From NCBI GenBank assembly GCA_902779705.1, contig CACZCR010000012.1, forward strand, positions 1 to 45,155: a stretch of 45,155 nt of DNA. Direction: 5' to 3'. This DNA is from an uncultured Bacteroidales bacterium (GTDB lineage: Bacteria > Bacteroidota > Bacteroidia > Bacteroidales > Paludibacteraceae). Both the position numbers and the translations under genes were made by a program. The notes under the pieces were generated by a model, which was not told where the DNA came from, searched no databases, and worked only from the letters and a program-made list of their open reading frames with translations. Numbering within the stretch: position 1 is the first letter of the stretch; every line of letters begins with the position of its first letter. Shown piece after piece: positions 1 to 10,484 of the stretch.

Positions 1-99
1 GGTAGTGATCACACCAAGACAAATGTGTGAGAACGATACGCTGCATTTCTATGACCAAGTGATCTACGGTGCCAAGTCACCATTGAAGCCGAGTGGCGA
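1..99 (+). repeat. 99-bp exact direct repeat, copy 1
   Basis: Bases 1-99 are identical to 1258-1356, within the adhesin gene and in the same reading frame. Because the match starts at the window edge, it may extend further left. The other protein repeats of this gene are strongly diverged at DNA level, so this identity is exceptional. Confidence 0.95.
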
Positions 100-3000
100 A
101 CCGGGCGTTAGTGTGCCGGATGGCGAGATGTCCTACAGCTTTAACAAAGACTATACCGACCATACAATACACGGATGCGACAGTGCGGTAACACATCAAT
201 TCACCGTCTATCCTACCCGATACTATCTGGAGACCGATACGGTTTGTCTGGATTCGGTAAACACCGTATATACATGGGCCAACCACCCGAGCATAACGAT
301 CTATCAGAATGTAGCCGGCACACGCAACTATGTTGACTCGTTGCAGTCGGGTCACTCGGAGTGTAACTGTGACTCGATCTTTGAGTTGCAACTGACAGTA
401 CTGCCGTCCTATCATAAGCACGCTTACCATACAATGTCCGAAGAGGAGACATATACCTGGGAAGGTGTGACGTATGGAGGTGTCAAAGCTACCGATCCGC
501 ATGATGTGGTGGTCACCAAAGATACGTTGATTCGTGTGGACTACAAGACCAAATCGGTAGGTACGTATGAGTGCGACAGTATATGGGATTTGCGCCTGAG
601 GATTGGTAAAGTAACCCGCGATACAGTTTATCGATTTGTCTGCGAGAACGAGCCGACGTATGTATGGCAGCGCGCTAACCAAAGCGGCGAGATAGAGACC
701 CGCAAGACCATCTCCGGAAGTGATCTACCGGCCGTAGGAAAGCATAAACTCTACTACGACTCGCTAAAGACGGTTCTGGACTTCGACTCGATCTTTGTGC
801 TCGATCTATACCGTGCACCAACTTATGCGAAAGATACCACAGCACATGTATGTCAGAATAGCCCGTTTGTATGGCCACGCCATAACGGACCGACCAATCA
901 CGTAGAGGATGCAAATGGTAATCCGGTGGTAGAGATACCGACCGCGCATCATGGTGAGTTTATATACTTTGATAGACTGACGACCGATTCGTTTGGATGC
1001 GACAGTGTATGGAAGTTGACGCTCATTGTGGATTCGGTATACTATAATGTGACCGATACCGCTATCTGTCAGGCTGAGCCGTTTGTATGGTTGCGCCACG
1101 AGGGTCATACCATCAAGAACGAGCAAGGTGAGGATGTAACGACTATTCCGACCAACCATAGCGGATTGTTTGAGTATACAGACCACATGCAGACGGTTGC
1201 CGGATGCGATAGTGTGTGGACGCTGAGACTGAGAGTTGATACGATCTACACCACTCCGGTAGTGATCACACCAAGACAAATGTGTGAGAACGATACGCTG
1301 CATTTCTATGACCAAGTGATCTACGGTGCCAAGTCACCATTGAAGCCGAGTGGCGAGACCTATCTGTATGAGAAAGAAGATAGCATCTGCCAAGGTAGTG
1401 CATATACCTGGGCCGGTCATACCTCAGAGTACATCTGGGATCAACAACAGCTCAAGCAGATCAAGTTGACCGAGATACCGACCAACATCAAGAGCGGAGT
1501 GGTATACACCTATATCGACTCGTTGCATACGACAGCTTGTCCCGAGTGTCGAGACGGCGCCGGCGGATGCGACAGTATATGGGTACTGAAGCTGCGTGTG
1601 GACAGCGTTTATTATCACGCCGACACGATCACGATGTCGGATGAGGAGAGCCGCAAATGGCAACATACGGTATATATCGGCAGCAAGGTGAATGCCGACA
1701 CGTTGAACGCATCATGGTTTGTAGGCGAGACGCAACAACAGATTGTTCGCATCCCGCAAGGCAAGATTGTCAATGAGTTTGACACGATCTATCCGACCAT
1801 CCACGGTTGCGACAGTACGATTCATCTGCGATTGTTGGTAGGTCCTACATTCCGTGATACGATTGAGGGATGGACGTGTGACAACGAGCCATACCATTGG
1901 TATCACGCCGGAGACTCGCTACATGAAGCAAGACCTGATATCGTAATCCTTGAGCCTAAGTTGTACTACGACAGTCTGCGGACAGCAGAGTTTGGGTTTG
2001 ACAGTATCTATGTGCTGAATCTGCATAACTACCCGACCTACCGTTTTGAGGCATACGACACGATATGTCAGAACAGCCCATACCACTGGAACGGTCATAC
2101 GGAATCGGAGCAGTTCTACTCGGTAGAACATCAGCGTTGGATACATCGTGATGCTATGCCGACGGATGTGGCTGGGCACTTCACGTATATCGACAGTCTC
2201 AAGACGCACGAGCCGGAGTTGCATCCGGATCAGAACAGACATAGCGGTTGCGACAGTATATGGACGTTACACTTGTATATACCGCCAACGTATCACTACT
2301 ATGACACCCTTAACCTATGCGAGAACGATACCGTTCATTGGCAAGGCATGCTGTTTGGCGGTAACCAGTACGAGGCATATGGCAAGACCTATGGCAGCAC
2401 AGCTATGTTTGACAGCACGGCTTTGGATCTGCCGAATGGTACGTATCATCGTGACATACGTCGTCCGACGATATACGATTGTGACTCGACCTACCACCTG
2501 ACGCTCTATGTACACGAGGTGGCACATACCGATTCGGTGGATTCGGTTTGTCAGGGTTCGCCGTTCTTCAACCCCAACTGGAACTGGGGACAGGGTATGT
2601 ATATGGACACGCGTCGCGTAGGTACGTATGTTTCGGTGGATACGATCCACTCGGTTGTGACAGGTTGTGACTCGATCGTGACCCTGACTCTGCGCGTAGA
2701 CTCAGTATATGACTACAGACAACATTATGTCTTCTGTCAAGACACAATCGATACCAAGCGCGAATGGATAGACGACGAAGGTCATGCACATACGTTCCAG
2801 ATGGATGTATCGCAAGCCGGCGACTTTGACTTCACCGAAGCTCATACGACGATACACGGTTGCGATAGCGTCTATGGTATCACATGGCATGTGAATCCGA
2901 TTTATAGGTTCGACTCGACGTATACGATTTGCCAAGACAGCCGTGTTGACTGGCAAGGTAAGGGCTATTCGGGTGACGAGTACGGATGGGGTTTTGTGCG

Positions 3001-5341
3001 TCTGAAAGGCAACCGTTATGACGAGCATCGCGACTCGATCTATCATCACTACGAGTTGGGCGACTCGATCCTGGCTCCAGGTATCTACTATGATACGGCG
3101 CACTATACAACCACAGCAGGATGCGATAGTACGTACTATCTGAAGCTGGTAGTCACCTCGGCCGGACATACGATACGCGACGAGTTGGCTTGCGACCGGG
3201 ACGGATATCATGTGTTCTACACCAACGATGCAACCGGTCAGCACACAGATACGATCTTCTTTGCGCCGACCACACGTATGTATGACGAGACGCGCAAGGA
3301 CACGATGTACTTTGAGGCACAGCGTACCCTTCAGGCCATCAACGGTGGATGCGACAGTACGATCCATTTCCATCTGACCGTTCATCCGACCTATGAGTTT
3401 GTGACACGGGCTAAGATCTGCTGGCAAGATACCTATGAGTGGCGAGGTCATTCGTACTTCTCATCCGGCGTCTACTATGACTCGATAGCCGGCGGTACGG
3501 ACTACTGGGGTTGCGACTCGGTTTATGTGCTGGAGTTGTATAAGAAACCTATCACGTTGGTACCGATCTACGACACAATATGTGATAACATCACCTATGA
3601 GCATACCGATACCTTGTGGTACACCAATGGGGCACATACGACCGTGGAGACGATGGTTTGGCGACCGGGCATGACGATTCCGCAGACCTATACTGATGTG
3701 ATCTTCCGCAGCCCGATGGACGGTTGCGATAGTATCGTTTACCGCTACTATCTGACTATCAACAAGACCTATCTGATTCAAGATACAGCTGCTATATGCT
3801 CCAACGAGACCTATATCAGCAACGACCACACGTATACAGGGTATGAGTTTGAGTACGAGCCGGGAGTGTTTGTGCTGCCATACGACACGTTGATTAGAGA
3901 CACGTTCTCTACCATCCACGGTTGCGACTCGATCTTCGAACTCTATGCTACGATCAATCCGGCTTACCGCCATATCGACTCGATCACTATCTGCGACGAC
4001 GGCGAGGCAGACTGGAGGACACACCACTACGAAGGTAGCATGATCGGTAATGTCTTAGGCAATGGTTTGCCGGCAGGTGAGTATGTATTCTACGACTCGC
4101 TCAAGACGATCTATGACTGCGACTCGATCTATGAGTTGCGTCTACGTGTGACACCGACTTACCTGTTCGAGGAGCAAATCACTAAGTGTGCTGACGAAGA
4201 TATGACGTGGCGCGGACAAGTGCTGGATCACATACTGCCAGGAGAGCATCTATTGACCGACAGTCTGACCACAGAGGTCTTTGGGTGCGACTCGGTTTAC
4301 CACCTCTATCTGACCGTAGTGGATACAACCTACCAAGTGATCTACGACACCATCTGCCGTACGGAGAGTTATAACCTGCACGGTGTTTATCTGATGGAGC
4401 CGGGCGACTATAAGGATACCACGATCAATGAGTGGGGTTGCAACCACTTCACGTATCTGCATCTGGCAGTGATCGAACCGACCGTACCGACAGCATGGGC
4501 TGACTCCATATGCGCGGACGCACAGGCGTACGAACTATATTATAGTTATACAGGACGCGATCCGGTAGCCTTCTCCGTCTACTATGACGACTTCGGACAC
4601 CAGTATGGATTTGAGGATGTGATCGATATGCCGATTACCACCGTTGAGGAGTTGTCCGTACTAACTATACCGATGCCGTGGCGTAACAATGACCCGCATC
4701 AATATCCGCGTCCGGACCACTACCCGATAAAACTGGTACTGGACAATGGTATATGTGAGAACGCAGAGCTCTGTAGCACAGACACCACGGTTGTGCTCAA
4801 CTATCCGTCATGGGTAACGGAGCAACGCTTCCGCGATGTGATAGCTATCTTGTCGGAGGATTACAACGGCGGCTATCGATTCTCGCACTATCAGTGGTAT
4901 CGCAACAACGAGCCAATACCGGGCGAGACATTGCCGTATCTGTATATACCGCGCGAACTGGATAGAGACACAACCGAGTACCACGTACGCCTTGTGCGCG
5001 AAGGTGAGACCGAGTCGTACCAGACTTGTCCGATACGCATATACGACGACTTTGGTACTGATACGATCGCTCCATACATGGGCTATCTGTCCGTGGTACC
5101 GACCTGCGTATCGACCGGCAATCCGGTGATCAGTATTCTGAGTCGCCACAAGGGTACGTATAACGTTGGCACGCCATCCGGACAGTTGATCACTTCCGGC
5201 ACCTTCTATCCGAATGTGACCGAGGTAACATTGCCCGCATCGGAGGGCATCTATATCATTCAGCTCTGGTCGGACGAGACACCCGAAGAGCCATACCGTT
5301 GCATTAAAGTTCAAATGGTTACAGGAGACAGATTATGGTAA
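1..5341 (+). CDS. Giant repeat-containing cell-surface adhesin (5' partial)
   Basis: The reading frame is open at the left edge, so the N-terminus and any signal peptide are missing; about 1780 residues are visible. The protein is a chain of roughly 20 degenerate repeats of about 60-100 residues. Each tends to start with a Cys in a D-T-x-C or I-C-Q/D-N context followed by Y-x-W, and to end in G-C-D-S-I/V-x-x-L-x-L-x-V. The last ~60 residues (GIYIIQLW region) resemble a type IX secretion C-terminal sorting domain, which would place it on the cell surface or outside. It overlaps the next gene by 7 bases, an arrangement reminiscent of SprB-like adhesins followed by an outer-membrane partner. The adhesin role is inferred from architecture only; no enzyme motif is seen. 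Confidence 0.75.
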   Translation, partial: VVITPRQMCENDTLHFYDQVIYGAKSPLKPSGEPGVSVPDGEMSYSFNKDYTDHTIHGCDSAVTHQFTVYPTRYYLETDTVCLDSVNTVYTWANHPSITIYQNVAGTRNYVDSLQSGHSECNCDSIFELQLTVLPSYHKHAYHTMSEEETYTWEGVTYGGVKATDPHDVVVTKDTLIRVDYKTKSVGTYECDSIWDLRLRIGKVTRDTVYRFVCENEPTYVWQRANQSGEIETRKTISGSDLPAVGKHKLYYDSLKTVLDFDSIFVLDLYRAPTYAKDTTAHVCQNSPFVWPRHNGPTNHVEDANGNPVVEIPTAHHGEFIYFDRLTTDSFGCDSVWKLTLIVDSVYYNVTDTAICQAEPFVWLRHEGHTIKNEQGEDVTTIPTNHSGLFEYTDHMQTVAGCDSVWTLRLRVDTIYTTPVVITPRQMCENDTLHFYDQVIYGAKSPLKPSGETYLYEKEDSICQGSAYTWAGHTSEYIWDQQQLKQIKLTEIPTNIKSGVVYTYIDSLHTTACPECRDGAGGCDSIWVLKLRVDSVYYHADTITMSDEESRKWQHTVYIGSKVNADTLNASWFVGETQQQIVRIPQGKIVNEFDTIYPTIHGCDSTIHLRLLVGPTFRDTIEGWTCDNEPYHWYHAGDSLHEARPDIVILEPKLYYDSLRTAEFGFDSIYVLNLHNYPTYRFEAYDTICQNSPYHWNGHTESEQFYSVEHQRWIHRDAMPTDVAGHFTYIDSLKTHEPELHPDQNRHSGCDSIWTLHLYIPPTYHYYDTLNLCENDTVHWQGMLFGGNQYEAYGKTYGSTAMFDSTALDLPNGTYHRDIRRPTIYDCDSTYHLTLYVHEVAHTDSVDSVCQGSPFFNPNWNWGQGMYMDTRRVGTYVSVDTIHSVVTGCDSIVTLTLRVDSVYDYRQHYVFCQDTIDTKREWIDDEGHAHTFQMDVSQAGDFDFTEAHTTIHGCDSVYGITWHVNPIYRFDSTYTICQDSRVDWQGKGYSGDEYGWGFVRLKGNRYDEHRDSIYHHYELGDSILAPGIYYDTAHYTTTAGCDSTYYLKLVVTSAGHTIRDELACDRDGYHVFYTNDATGQHTDTIFFAPTTRMYDETRKDTMYFEAQRTLQAINGGCDSTIHFHLTVHPTYEFVTRAKICWQDTYEWRGHSYFSSGVYYDSIAGGTDYWGCDSVYVLELYKKPITLVPIYDTICDNITYEHTDTLWYTNGAHTTVETMVWRPGMTIPQTYTDVIFRSPMDGCDSIVYRYYLTINKTYLIQDTAAICSNETYISNDHTYTGYEFEYEPGVFVLPYDTLIRDTFSTIHGCDSIFELYATINPAYRHIDSITICDDGEADWRTHHYEGSMIGNVLGNGLPAGEYVFYDSLKTIYDCDSIYELRLRVTPTYLFEEQITKCADEDMTWRGQVLDHILPGEHLLTDSLTTEVFGCDSVYHLYLTVVDTTYQVIYDTICRTESYNLHGVYLMEPGDYKDTTINEWGCNHFTYLHLAVIEPTVPTAWADSICADAQAYELYYSYTGRDPVAFSVYYDDFGHQYGFEDVIDMPITTVEELSVLTIPMPWRNNDPHQYPRPDHYPIKLVLDNGICENAELCSTDTTVVLNYPSWVTEQRFRDVIAILSEDYNGGYRFSHYQWYRNNEPIPGETLPYLYIPRELDRDTTEYHVRLVREGETESYQTCPIRIYDDFGTDTIAPYMGYLSVVPTCVSTGNPVISILSRHKGTYNVGTPSGQLITSGTFYPNVTEVTLPASEGIYIIQLWSDETPEEPYRCIKVQMVTGDRLW
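1258..1356 (+). repeat. 99-bp exact direct repeat, copy 2
   Basis: Exact copy of bases 1-99. After copy 1 the repeat domain runs on to its GCDS end; after copy 2 the sequence jumps directly to the start of a different domain (TYLYEKEDSICQ), so the domain here is cut in half. This suggests a recombination junction or an assembly error. Confidence 0.95.
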
Positions 5342-6465
5342 AGATACGACATATATATAGCCTACTATTCCTGCTGCTCCTGCTCCCAATGATGGGTGTG
5401 GCGCAGACCAGCCTGAATGTGGATGACCGTAAGGACACCAAAGATCTATTGGGTTCGGGTGGCACCAATTTCTCCAACAAGCGTGGCAAAGACCTGTTGG
5501 ACAAAAATGGTTTGCGTACAGGACAATACACAGGTGTACGCCACTTGGTAGGTGTATACTTTGAGTCGGGTTACTCGAGTTTTGTCACCCCTTGCCCACA
5601 CACAACCATCACACCCGGAGGATACGGCGTAGGCGGAGGATTGGTCTATGAATATCAGGCCAACGATTTTCTGCTGCAGTTGGGTCTGGGCATCAAACTA
5701 CAGGACGTGAAGACCAATGTCATGGATACCACGTTCACCAAGTATCATACGGCGGACGCATGGACCAACAGCATGTACCATCGTTATGGCGATTGGAACA
5801 ATATGTTGGATACGTTCTACTATGACCTGCAGTACGATTTCTACGATCGTCAGGATCACTCACGCATGGTCTATGTACAAGTGCCGATCCTACTGGGACA
5901 GCAGATCGTAGGTCATCGCGGCATAGGTTACTATCTGGCCGGTGTCAAACTGGGTTATGGCCTACAGGGATCGACCGACGTCAAAGCCACAGGCTCCACT
6001 ACCGGTCATTATGACCGTTATATAGGCACCTTCCATGAGATGGACAATCATGGTCTGCGCAAAGATGTACCTATCGAGCGACACGGTCCGAAACTGGATA
6101 TCAAGTTTGACCTTATGGCGCACGCAGAGATCGGATACGAATATGGCATCTACTCACCTGCGAAGGGGTGGCGTGGAGCAAGAGGACATAGACCCTTCGA
6201 CTTAAGATTGCGTATGGCAGCATACTGTGACATGAGTATACTGAGTATCAACCCGAACACCAATCTACCGATGGTCGTACCACCGGATGAGACCCGATGG
6301 GATTTTCCGACCTATAGGCTATCACATGTCTATTCGACCAACGAGATAGCAGGGATGCCACTGCGCAACATGTTTGTAGGCGTCAAGCTGACTGCCCTGT
6401 TCGGTGTTAAGCAGAAAGAGAAATGTGTCATTTGCGGCACATACAAGACAGAAAAAGATTTATAG
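5335..6465 (+). CDS. Outer-membrane beta-barrel protein coupled to the adhesin
   Basis: 376 residues with a clear signal peptide (hydrophobic LLFLLLLLP, cleavage near GVAQ). The mature part is rich in alternating polar/aromatic strands (GVYFESGY, GVGGGLVYEY, LLQLGLGIKL, YYLAGVKLGYG) and ends with FVGVKLTALFG, a terminal strand typical of Bacteroidota outer-membrane barrels; a short Cys-containing tail (KCVICGTYK) follows. The start codon lies inside the end of the adhesin gene (ATGGTAA overlap), implying translational coupling. By analogy with SprB/SprF-type pairs it may help secrete or anchor the adhesin. This is inference; the family was not recognised by name. Confidence 0.7.
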   Translation: MVKIRHIYSLLFLLLLLPMMGVAQTSLNVDDRKDTKDLLGSGGTNFSNKRGKDLLDKNGLRTGQYTGVRHLVGVYFESGYSSFVTPCPHTTITPGGYGVGGGLVYEYQANDFLLQLGLGIKLQDVKTNVMDTTFTKYHTADAWTNSMYHRYGDWNNMLDTFYYDLQYDFYDRQDHSRMVYVQVPILLGQQIVGHRGIGYYLAGVKLGYGLQGSTDVKATGSTTGHYDRYIGTFHEMDNHGLRKDVPIERHGPKLDIKFDLMAHAEIGYEYGIYSPAKGWRGARGHRPFDLRLRMAAYCDMSILSINPNTNLPMVVPPDETRWDFPTYRLSHVYSTNEIAGMPLRNMFVGVKLTALFGVKQKEKCVICGTYKTEKDL

Positions 6466-6484
6466 CAAATAATAACAATAACCT

Positions 6485-8959
6485 ATGAATATATCTTACA
6501 ATTGGCTGAAGCGTTACATTGATCTCAAAGATGACGCACAGGCTGTAGCAAACATCTTGACCTCTATCGGTTTGGAGGTTGGAACAGTAGAACAAGTGGA
6601 AACGATCCGCGGTGGACTGCGCGGGTTGGTGGTAGGTGAAGTATTGACCTGTGAACCTCACCCCAACAGCGACCATCTGCATCTGACCACAGTCAATATA
6701 GGCACCGAGGTGTTGCCCATCGTCTGTGGAGCACCCAACGTAGCAGCAGGACAAAAAGTGGTAGTGGCTACTATTGGTACGGTTTTGTATGATGGCGATC
6801 AGAGTTTCACGATCAAGAAAGGTAAGCTGCGCGGCGAAGACTCATTCGGTATGTTGTGCGCAGAAGATGAGATTGGTGTTGGTACCAGCCACGATGGCAT
6901 CATCGTACTGCCGGCTGAGACTCCGGTAGGCATGAAAGCCAGTGACTATTATCACGTGGACAACGACACGCTCATCGAGGTAGATATCACTCCTAACCGT
7001 TCCGATGCTGCATGCCATTATGGCGTGGCACGCGATCTGTACGCATACTACCGTGCACACGGACAGCAAGTAGCTTTGACCAAACCCGCTATAGATGGTT
7101 TCAAAGTGGACAATCATAACCTGGATATCAAGGTCCAGATTGAGAATACAGAAGCTTGCCCGCGCTATACGGGTGTCAGTATCCAAAACGTGACTGTACA
7201 AGAGTCGCCCGATTGGCTCAAGCAGGCATTGAGCACTATTGGTCTGCGTCCGATCAACAATATCGTGGATGTAACCAACTTCGTGCTGCACGAGTGCGGA
7301 CAAGCCTTGCACGCTTTTGACGCAGACAAGATCAAAGGCCATCAAGTCATCGTCAAGTGCGCTGCACAAGGACAAAAATTCGTTACCCTCGACGGTGTAG
7401 AGCGCGAGATGTCAGACAAAGATCTGATGATCTGCAATGCTCAAGAGCCTATGTGTATAGCCGGTGTATTCGGCGGATTGGATAGCGGGGTTACCGAGCA
7501 GACCACCAATGTGTTCCTCGAGAGCGCATACTTCGATCCTGTATCGATCCGCAAAACCAGCCGTCGTCACCAATTGCAGACCGATGCATCGTTCCGTTAT
7601 GAGCGCGGTTGCGATCCTAACAACACACTCTATGTACTTAAACGCGCCGCCCTCTTGATCCAAGAGGTAGCCGGTGGACAAATAGCTATGGATATTAGCG
7701 ACAATGGACAGACAACATTCGATCCATGGCCCGTGACTATCGACATCGAGCGCGTCAACAGCCTGATAGGCAAAGCCATTGGCGAAGATCAGATAGAGAC
7801 TATCCTTCGTGCGCTGGAGATAGAGATATACAGCAAGGACGGTTCGATATGGCAACTGGGTGTACCACGTTATCGTGTAGATGTACAACGCGAGTGCGAT
7901 GTAGTAGAGGACATATTACGTATCTACGGATTCAACAACATCGAGTTCCCTGAGAAACTGAACACCAGCCTCAGCTATAACACCAAACCCAATCCGGTGC
8001 AACTCCAGACACGTATATCCGAGCAGTTGACAGCACAAGGGTTCTACGAGATCATGAACAACTCGCTGACCAAAGTGGCATACTATGAGCCACTACAGCA
8101 GATGCCGCTCGCTCAATGTGTGACCATCATGAACCCGCTGAGCCAAGACCTTGGTGTGATGCGTCAGACGCTGTTGTTTGGTGGATTAGAATCCATTGCA
8201 CGTAATATCAACCGCAAGAACAGTGACCTCAAGCTCTATGAGTTCGGCAACTGCTACCACTATAATGGAGAGCTGAAGAACAAGAACCCCGAGTTGATTC
8301 AGAACGACCCGTTGAAAGCCTACTCCGAAGAGATGCATTTGGGTCTGTGGCTAACCGGTAACAAAGCCGCTCAATCATGGATATCCAAGAGCGAGAAGAG
8401 CACCTTCTATCAACTGCGCGCCTATGTCAACAACATCCTGGTACGCCTCGGCGTAGCAATAGACAAAGTCAACGTAGAGCGTCTGGAAAGCGAGCTGTAT
8501 GACGACGGTTTAGTCATCAAAGCGCCTAACGGAAAAGCACTCGGTCTTATCGGTATTGTAGCCCGCAAGGTGCTCAAGATGATGGATATCGATCAGACGG
8601 TGTTCTATGCAGACCTCGATTGGAAACAACTGCTCAAGCAGAACAAGCAATACAAGGCTGTCATCGAAGACCTGCCCAAATATCCGGAAGTAAAACGTGA
8701 CTTTGCATTGTTGGTAGACAAAAACATCGAGTTTGCTGACTTGGCACGTGCTGCTTTCGATACCGAGCGCAAACTGCTCAAAAACGTATTCCTGTTTGAT
8801 GTCTATGAGGGTAAGAACCTCGAAGAAGGCAAGAAATCCTATGCCCTCTCCTTTATCCTGCAAGACAAAGAGAATACGCTCAAAGACAAGCAGATTGAGT
8901 TTATTATGAGTCGCCTACAGAAGACATTCGAGGACAAGTTTAATGCCACTTTACGCTAA
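6485..8959 (+). CDS. pheT: Phenylalanine--tRNA ligase beta subunit
   Basis: 824 residues, the usual length for bacterial PheT. It charges tRNA-Phe in the cytoplasm together with PheS, which is not in the window. Visible in order: an N-terminal region and tRNA-binding EMAP-like domain (residues ~40-150, with [15 protein letters not shown] and IVCGAPNV), the B3/B4 editing region, the B5 domain, a catalytic-like core and the C-terminal anticodon-binding domain ([13 protein letters not shown] near residue 735). The start follows the barrel gene by 19 bases. Its TAA stop overlaps the ATG of prfC (TAATG), so the two are translationally coupled. Confidence 0.97.
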   Translation: MNISYNWLKRYIDLKDDAQAVANILTSIGLEVGTVEQVETIRGGLRGLVVGEVLTCEPHPNSDHLHLTTVNIGTEVLPIVCGAPNVAAGQKVVVATIGTVLYDGDQSFTIKKGKLRGEDSFGMLCAEDEIGVGTSHDGIIVLPAETPVGMKASDYYHVDNDTLIEVDITPNRSDAACHYGVARDLYAYYRAHGQQVALTKPAIDGFKVDNHNLDIKVQIENTEACPRYTGVSIQNVTVQESPDWLKQALSTIGLRPINNIVDVTNFVLHECGQALHAFDADKIKGHQVIVKCAAQGQKFVTLDGVEREMSDKDLMICNAQEPMCIAGVFGGLDSGVTEQTTNVFLESAYFDPVSIRKTSRRHQLQTDASFRYERGCDPNNTLYVLKRAALLIQEVAGGQIAMDISDNGQTTFDPWPVTIDIERVNSLIGKAIGEDQIETILRALEIEIYSKDGSIWQLGVPRYRVDVQRECDVVEDILRIYGFNNIEFPEKLNTSLSYNTKPNPVQLQTRISEQLTAQGFYEIMNNSLTKVAYYEPLQQMPLAQCVTIMNPLSQDLGVMRQTLLFGGLESIARNINRKNSDLKLYEFGNCYHYNGELKNKNPELIQNDPLKAYSEEMHLGLWLTGNKAAQSWISKSEKSTFYQLRAYVNNILVRLGVAIDKVNVERLESELYDDGLVIKAPNGKALGLIGIVARKVLKMMDIDQTVFYADLDWKQLLKQNKQYKAVIEDLPKYPEVKRDFALLVDKNIEFADLARAAFDTERKLLKNVFLFDVYEGKNLEEGKKSYALSFILQDKENTLKDKQIEFIMSRLQKTFEDKFNATLR

Positions 8960-10464
8960 TGCTATCTAATCAGGAACAACAGGAAATATTACGTCGCCGC
9001 ACGTTTGCGATCATATCGCACCCAGATGCAGGTAAGACCACGTTGACCGAGAAGCTGCTACTCTACGGAGGCGCTATCCATGTGGCCGGAGCTGTCAAGT
9101 CGAACAAGATCCGCAAGACAGCCACCTCCGACTGGATGGAGATCGAGAAACAACGCGGTATATCGGTAGCAACATCCGTGATGGGATTTGACTATGACGG
9201 CTACCATATCAACATCCTCGATACCCCGGGACACCAGGACTTTGCGGAAGACACCTTCCGTACGCTAACTGCCGTGGACTCAGCCATCGTGGTCATCGAT
9301 TCGGCCAAGGGTGTCGAGACGCAGACACGCCGCTTGATGGAGGTATGTCGAATGCGTAAGACGCCCGTCATGGTGTTTATGAACAAGATGGACCGCGAAG
9401 GCAAAGATCCGTTTGACCTGATCGACGAAGCAGAGAAAGAACTCGGTATCCATTGTACGCCAGTGACTTGGGCCAACGGACAAGGACTGAAGTTTGAGTC
9501 GGTCTTTGCGCTCAACAACCGCCCTGCCGAACTAAGCGACAAACTGCAAGAAGACCTCGAGATGATAGACGGTGTCTATCCTGAGTTTGACCGCGAAGCA
9601 TATCTGCGCGGCGAACTGGCACCGGTGTTCTTCGGCTCTGCCTACAAGACCGTGGGTGTACAAGAGTTGTTGGATTTCTTTGTGGCCAACGCACCCTCCC
9701 CGCGTCCTGTAGATGCCGAAGAGCGAACAGTCGAACCGATGGAAGATAAGTTCACTGCGTTCTGCTTTAAGATCCATGCCAATATGGATCCTAACCACCG
9801 CAGTTGTATTGCGTTCTTCAAGATCTGCTCTGGTAAGTTTGTGCGCAATACCTATTATAAACACGTGCGCAAAGACCAACAGATGCGTTTTGCCGCGCCT
9901 ACGTGCTTTATGGCGCAGAAAAAAGAGACCGTCGACGAGGCCTACGCTGGTGATATAGTGGGTCTGCCGGACACGGGTAACTTCAAGATAGGCGATACCT
10001 TGACCAGCGGCGAACAACTCCACTTCCGCGGACTGCCATCCTTCTCGCCCGAGATGTTCAAGTATATAGAGAATGCCGACCCCATGAAGCAGAAGCAATT
10101 GGAGAAAGGCATCTCACAACTCATGGACGAAGGTGTGGCACAGCTGTTTGTCAGTCAACTCAACGGACGCAAGATCATTGGTACAGTAGGACAACTGCAG
10201 TTCGAAGTCATTCAGTATCGTTTGGAGCACGAGTACCAAGCCAAATGTCGTTGGGAGCCGCTACAGATGTACAAAGCATGCTGGATCGAGGTAAAGGACA
10301 AAGAGGGTGAGGCAGAACTCGAGATGTTCAAAAAACGCAAGGCACAATACATGGCTACCGACAAAGACGGACGCGATGTGTTTATGGCCGACTCCGGCTA
10401 TGTACTCAATATGGCACAACAAGACTATAAAAATATTACATTCCACTTTACGAGTGAGTTTTGA
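8959..10464 (+). CDS. prfC: Peptide chain release factor 3 (GTPase)
   Basis: 501 residues. RF3 is the translational GTPase that recycles RF1/RF2 from the ribosome after termination. All GTPase motifs are present: G1 SHPDAGKTT (residues ~20-28), the switch I region with [10 protein letters not shown]3 DTPGHQD and G4 NKMD. The [18 protein letters not shown] and [19 protein letters not shown] segments are RF3-specific and separate it from EF-G. It starts on the last base of the pheT stop codon. Confidence 0.97.
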   Translation: MLSNQEQQEILRRRTFAIISHPDAGKTTLTEKLLLYGGAIHVAGAVKSNKIRKTATSDWMEIEKQRGISVATSVMGFDYDGYHINILDTPGHQDFAEDTFRTLTAVDSAIVVIDSAKGVETQTRRLMEVCRMRKTPVMVFMNKMDREGKDPFDLIDEAEKELGIHCTPVTWANGQGLKFESVFALNNRPAELSDKLQEDLEMIDGVYPEFDREAYLRGELAPVFFGSAYKTVGVQELLDFFVANAPSPRPVDAEERTVEPMEDKFTAFCFKIHANMDPNHRSCIAFFKICSGKFVRNTYYKHVRKDQQMRFAAPTCFMAQKKETVDEAYAGDIVGLPDTGNFKIGDTLTSGEQLHFRGLPSFSPEMFKYIENADPMKQKQLEKGISQLMDEGVAQLFVSQLNGRKIIGTVGQLQFEVIQYRLEHEYQAKCRWEPLQMYKACWIEVKDKEGEAELEMFKKRKAQYMATDKDGRDVFMADSGYVLNMAQQDYKNITFHFTSEF

Positions 10465-10484
10465 TACACTAAAAAATATACATT

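Noticed and set aside
2702..3451. Long minus-strand open frame opposite the adhesin
   Set aside because: Repetitive codons of the adhesin create several antisense open frames; no recognisable protein features.
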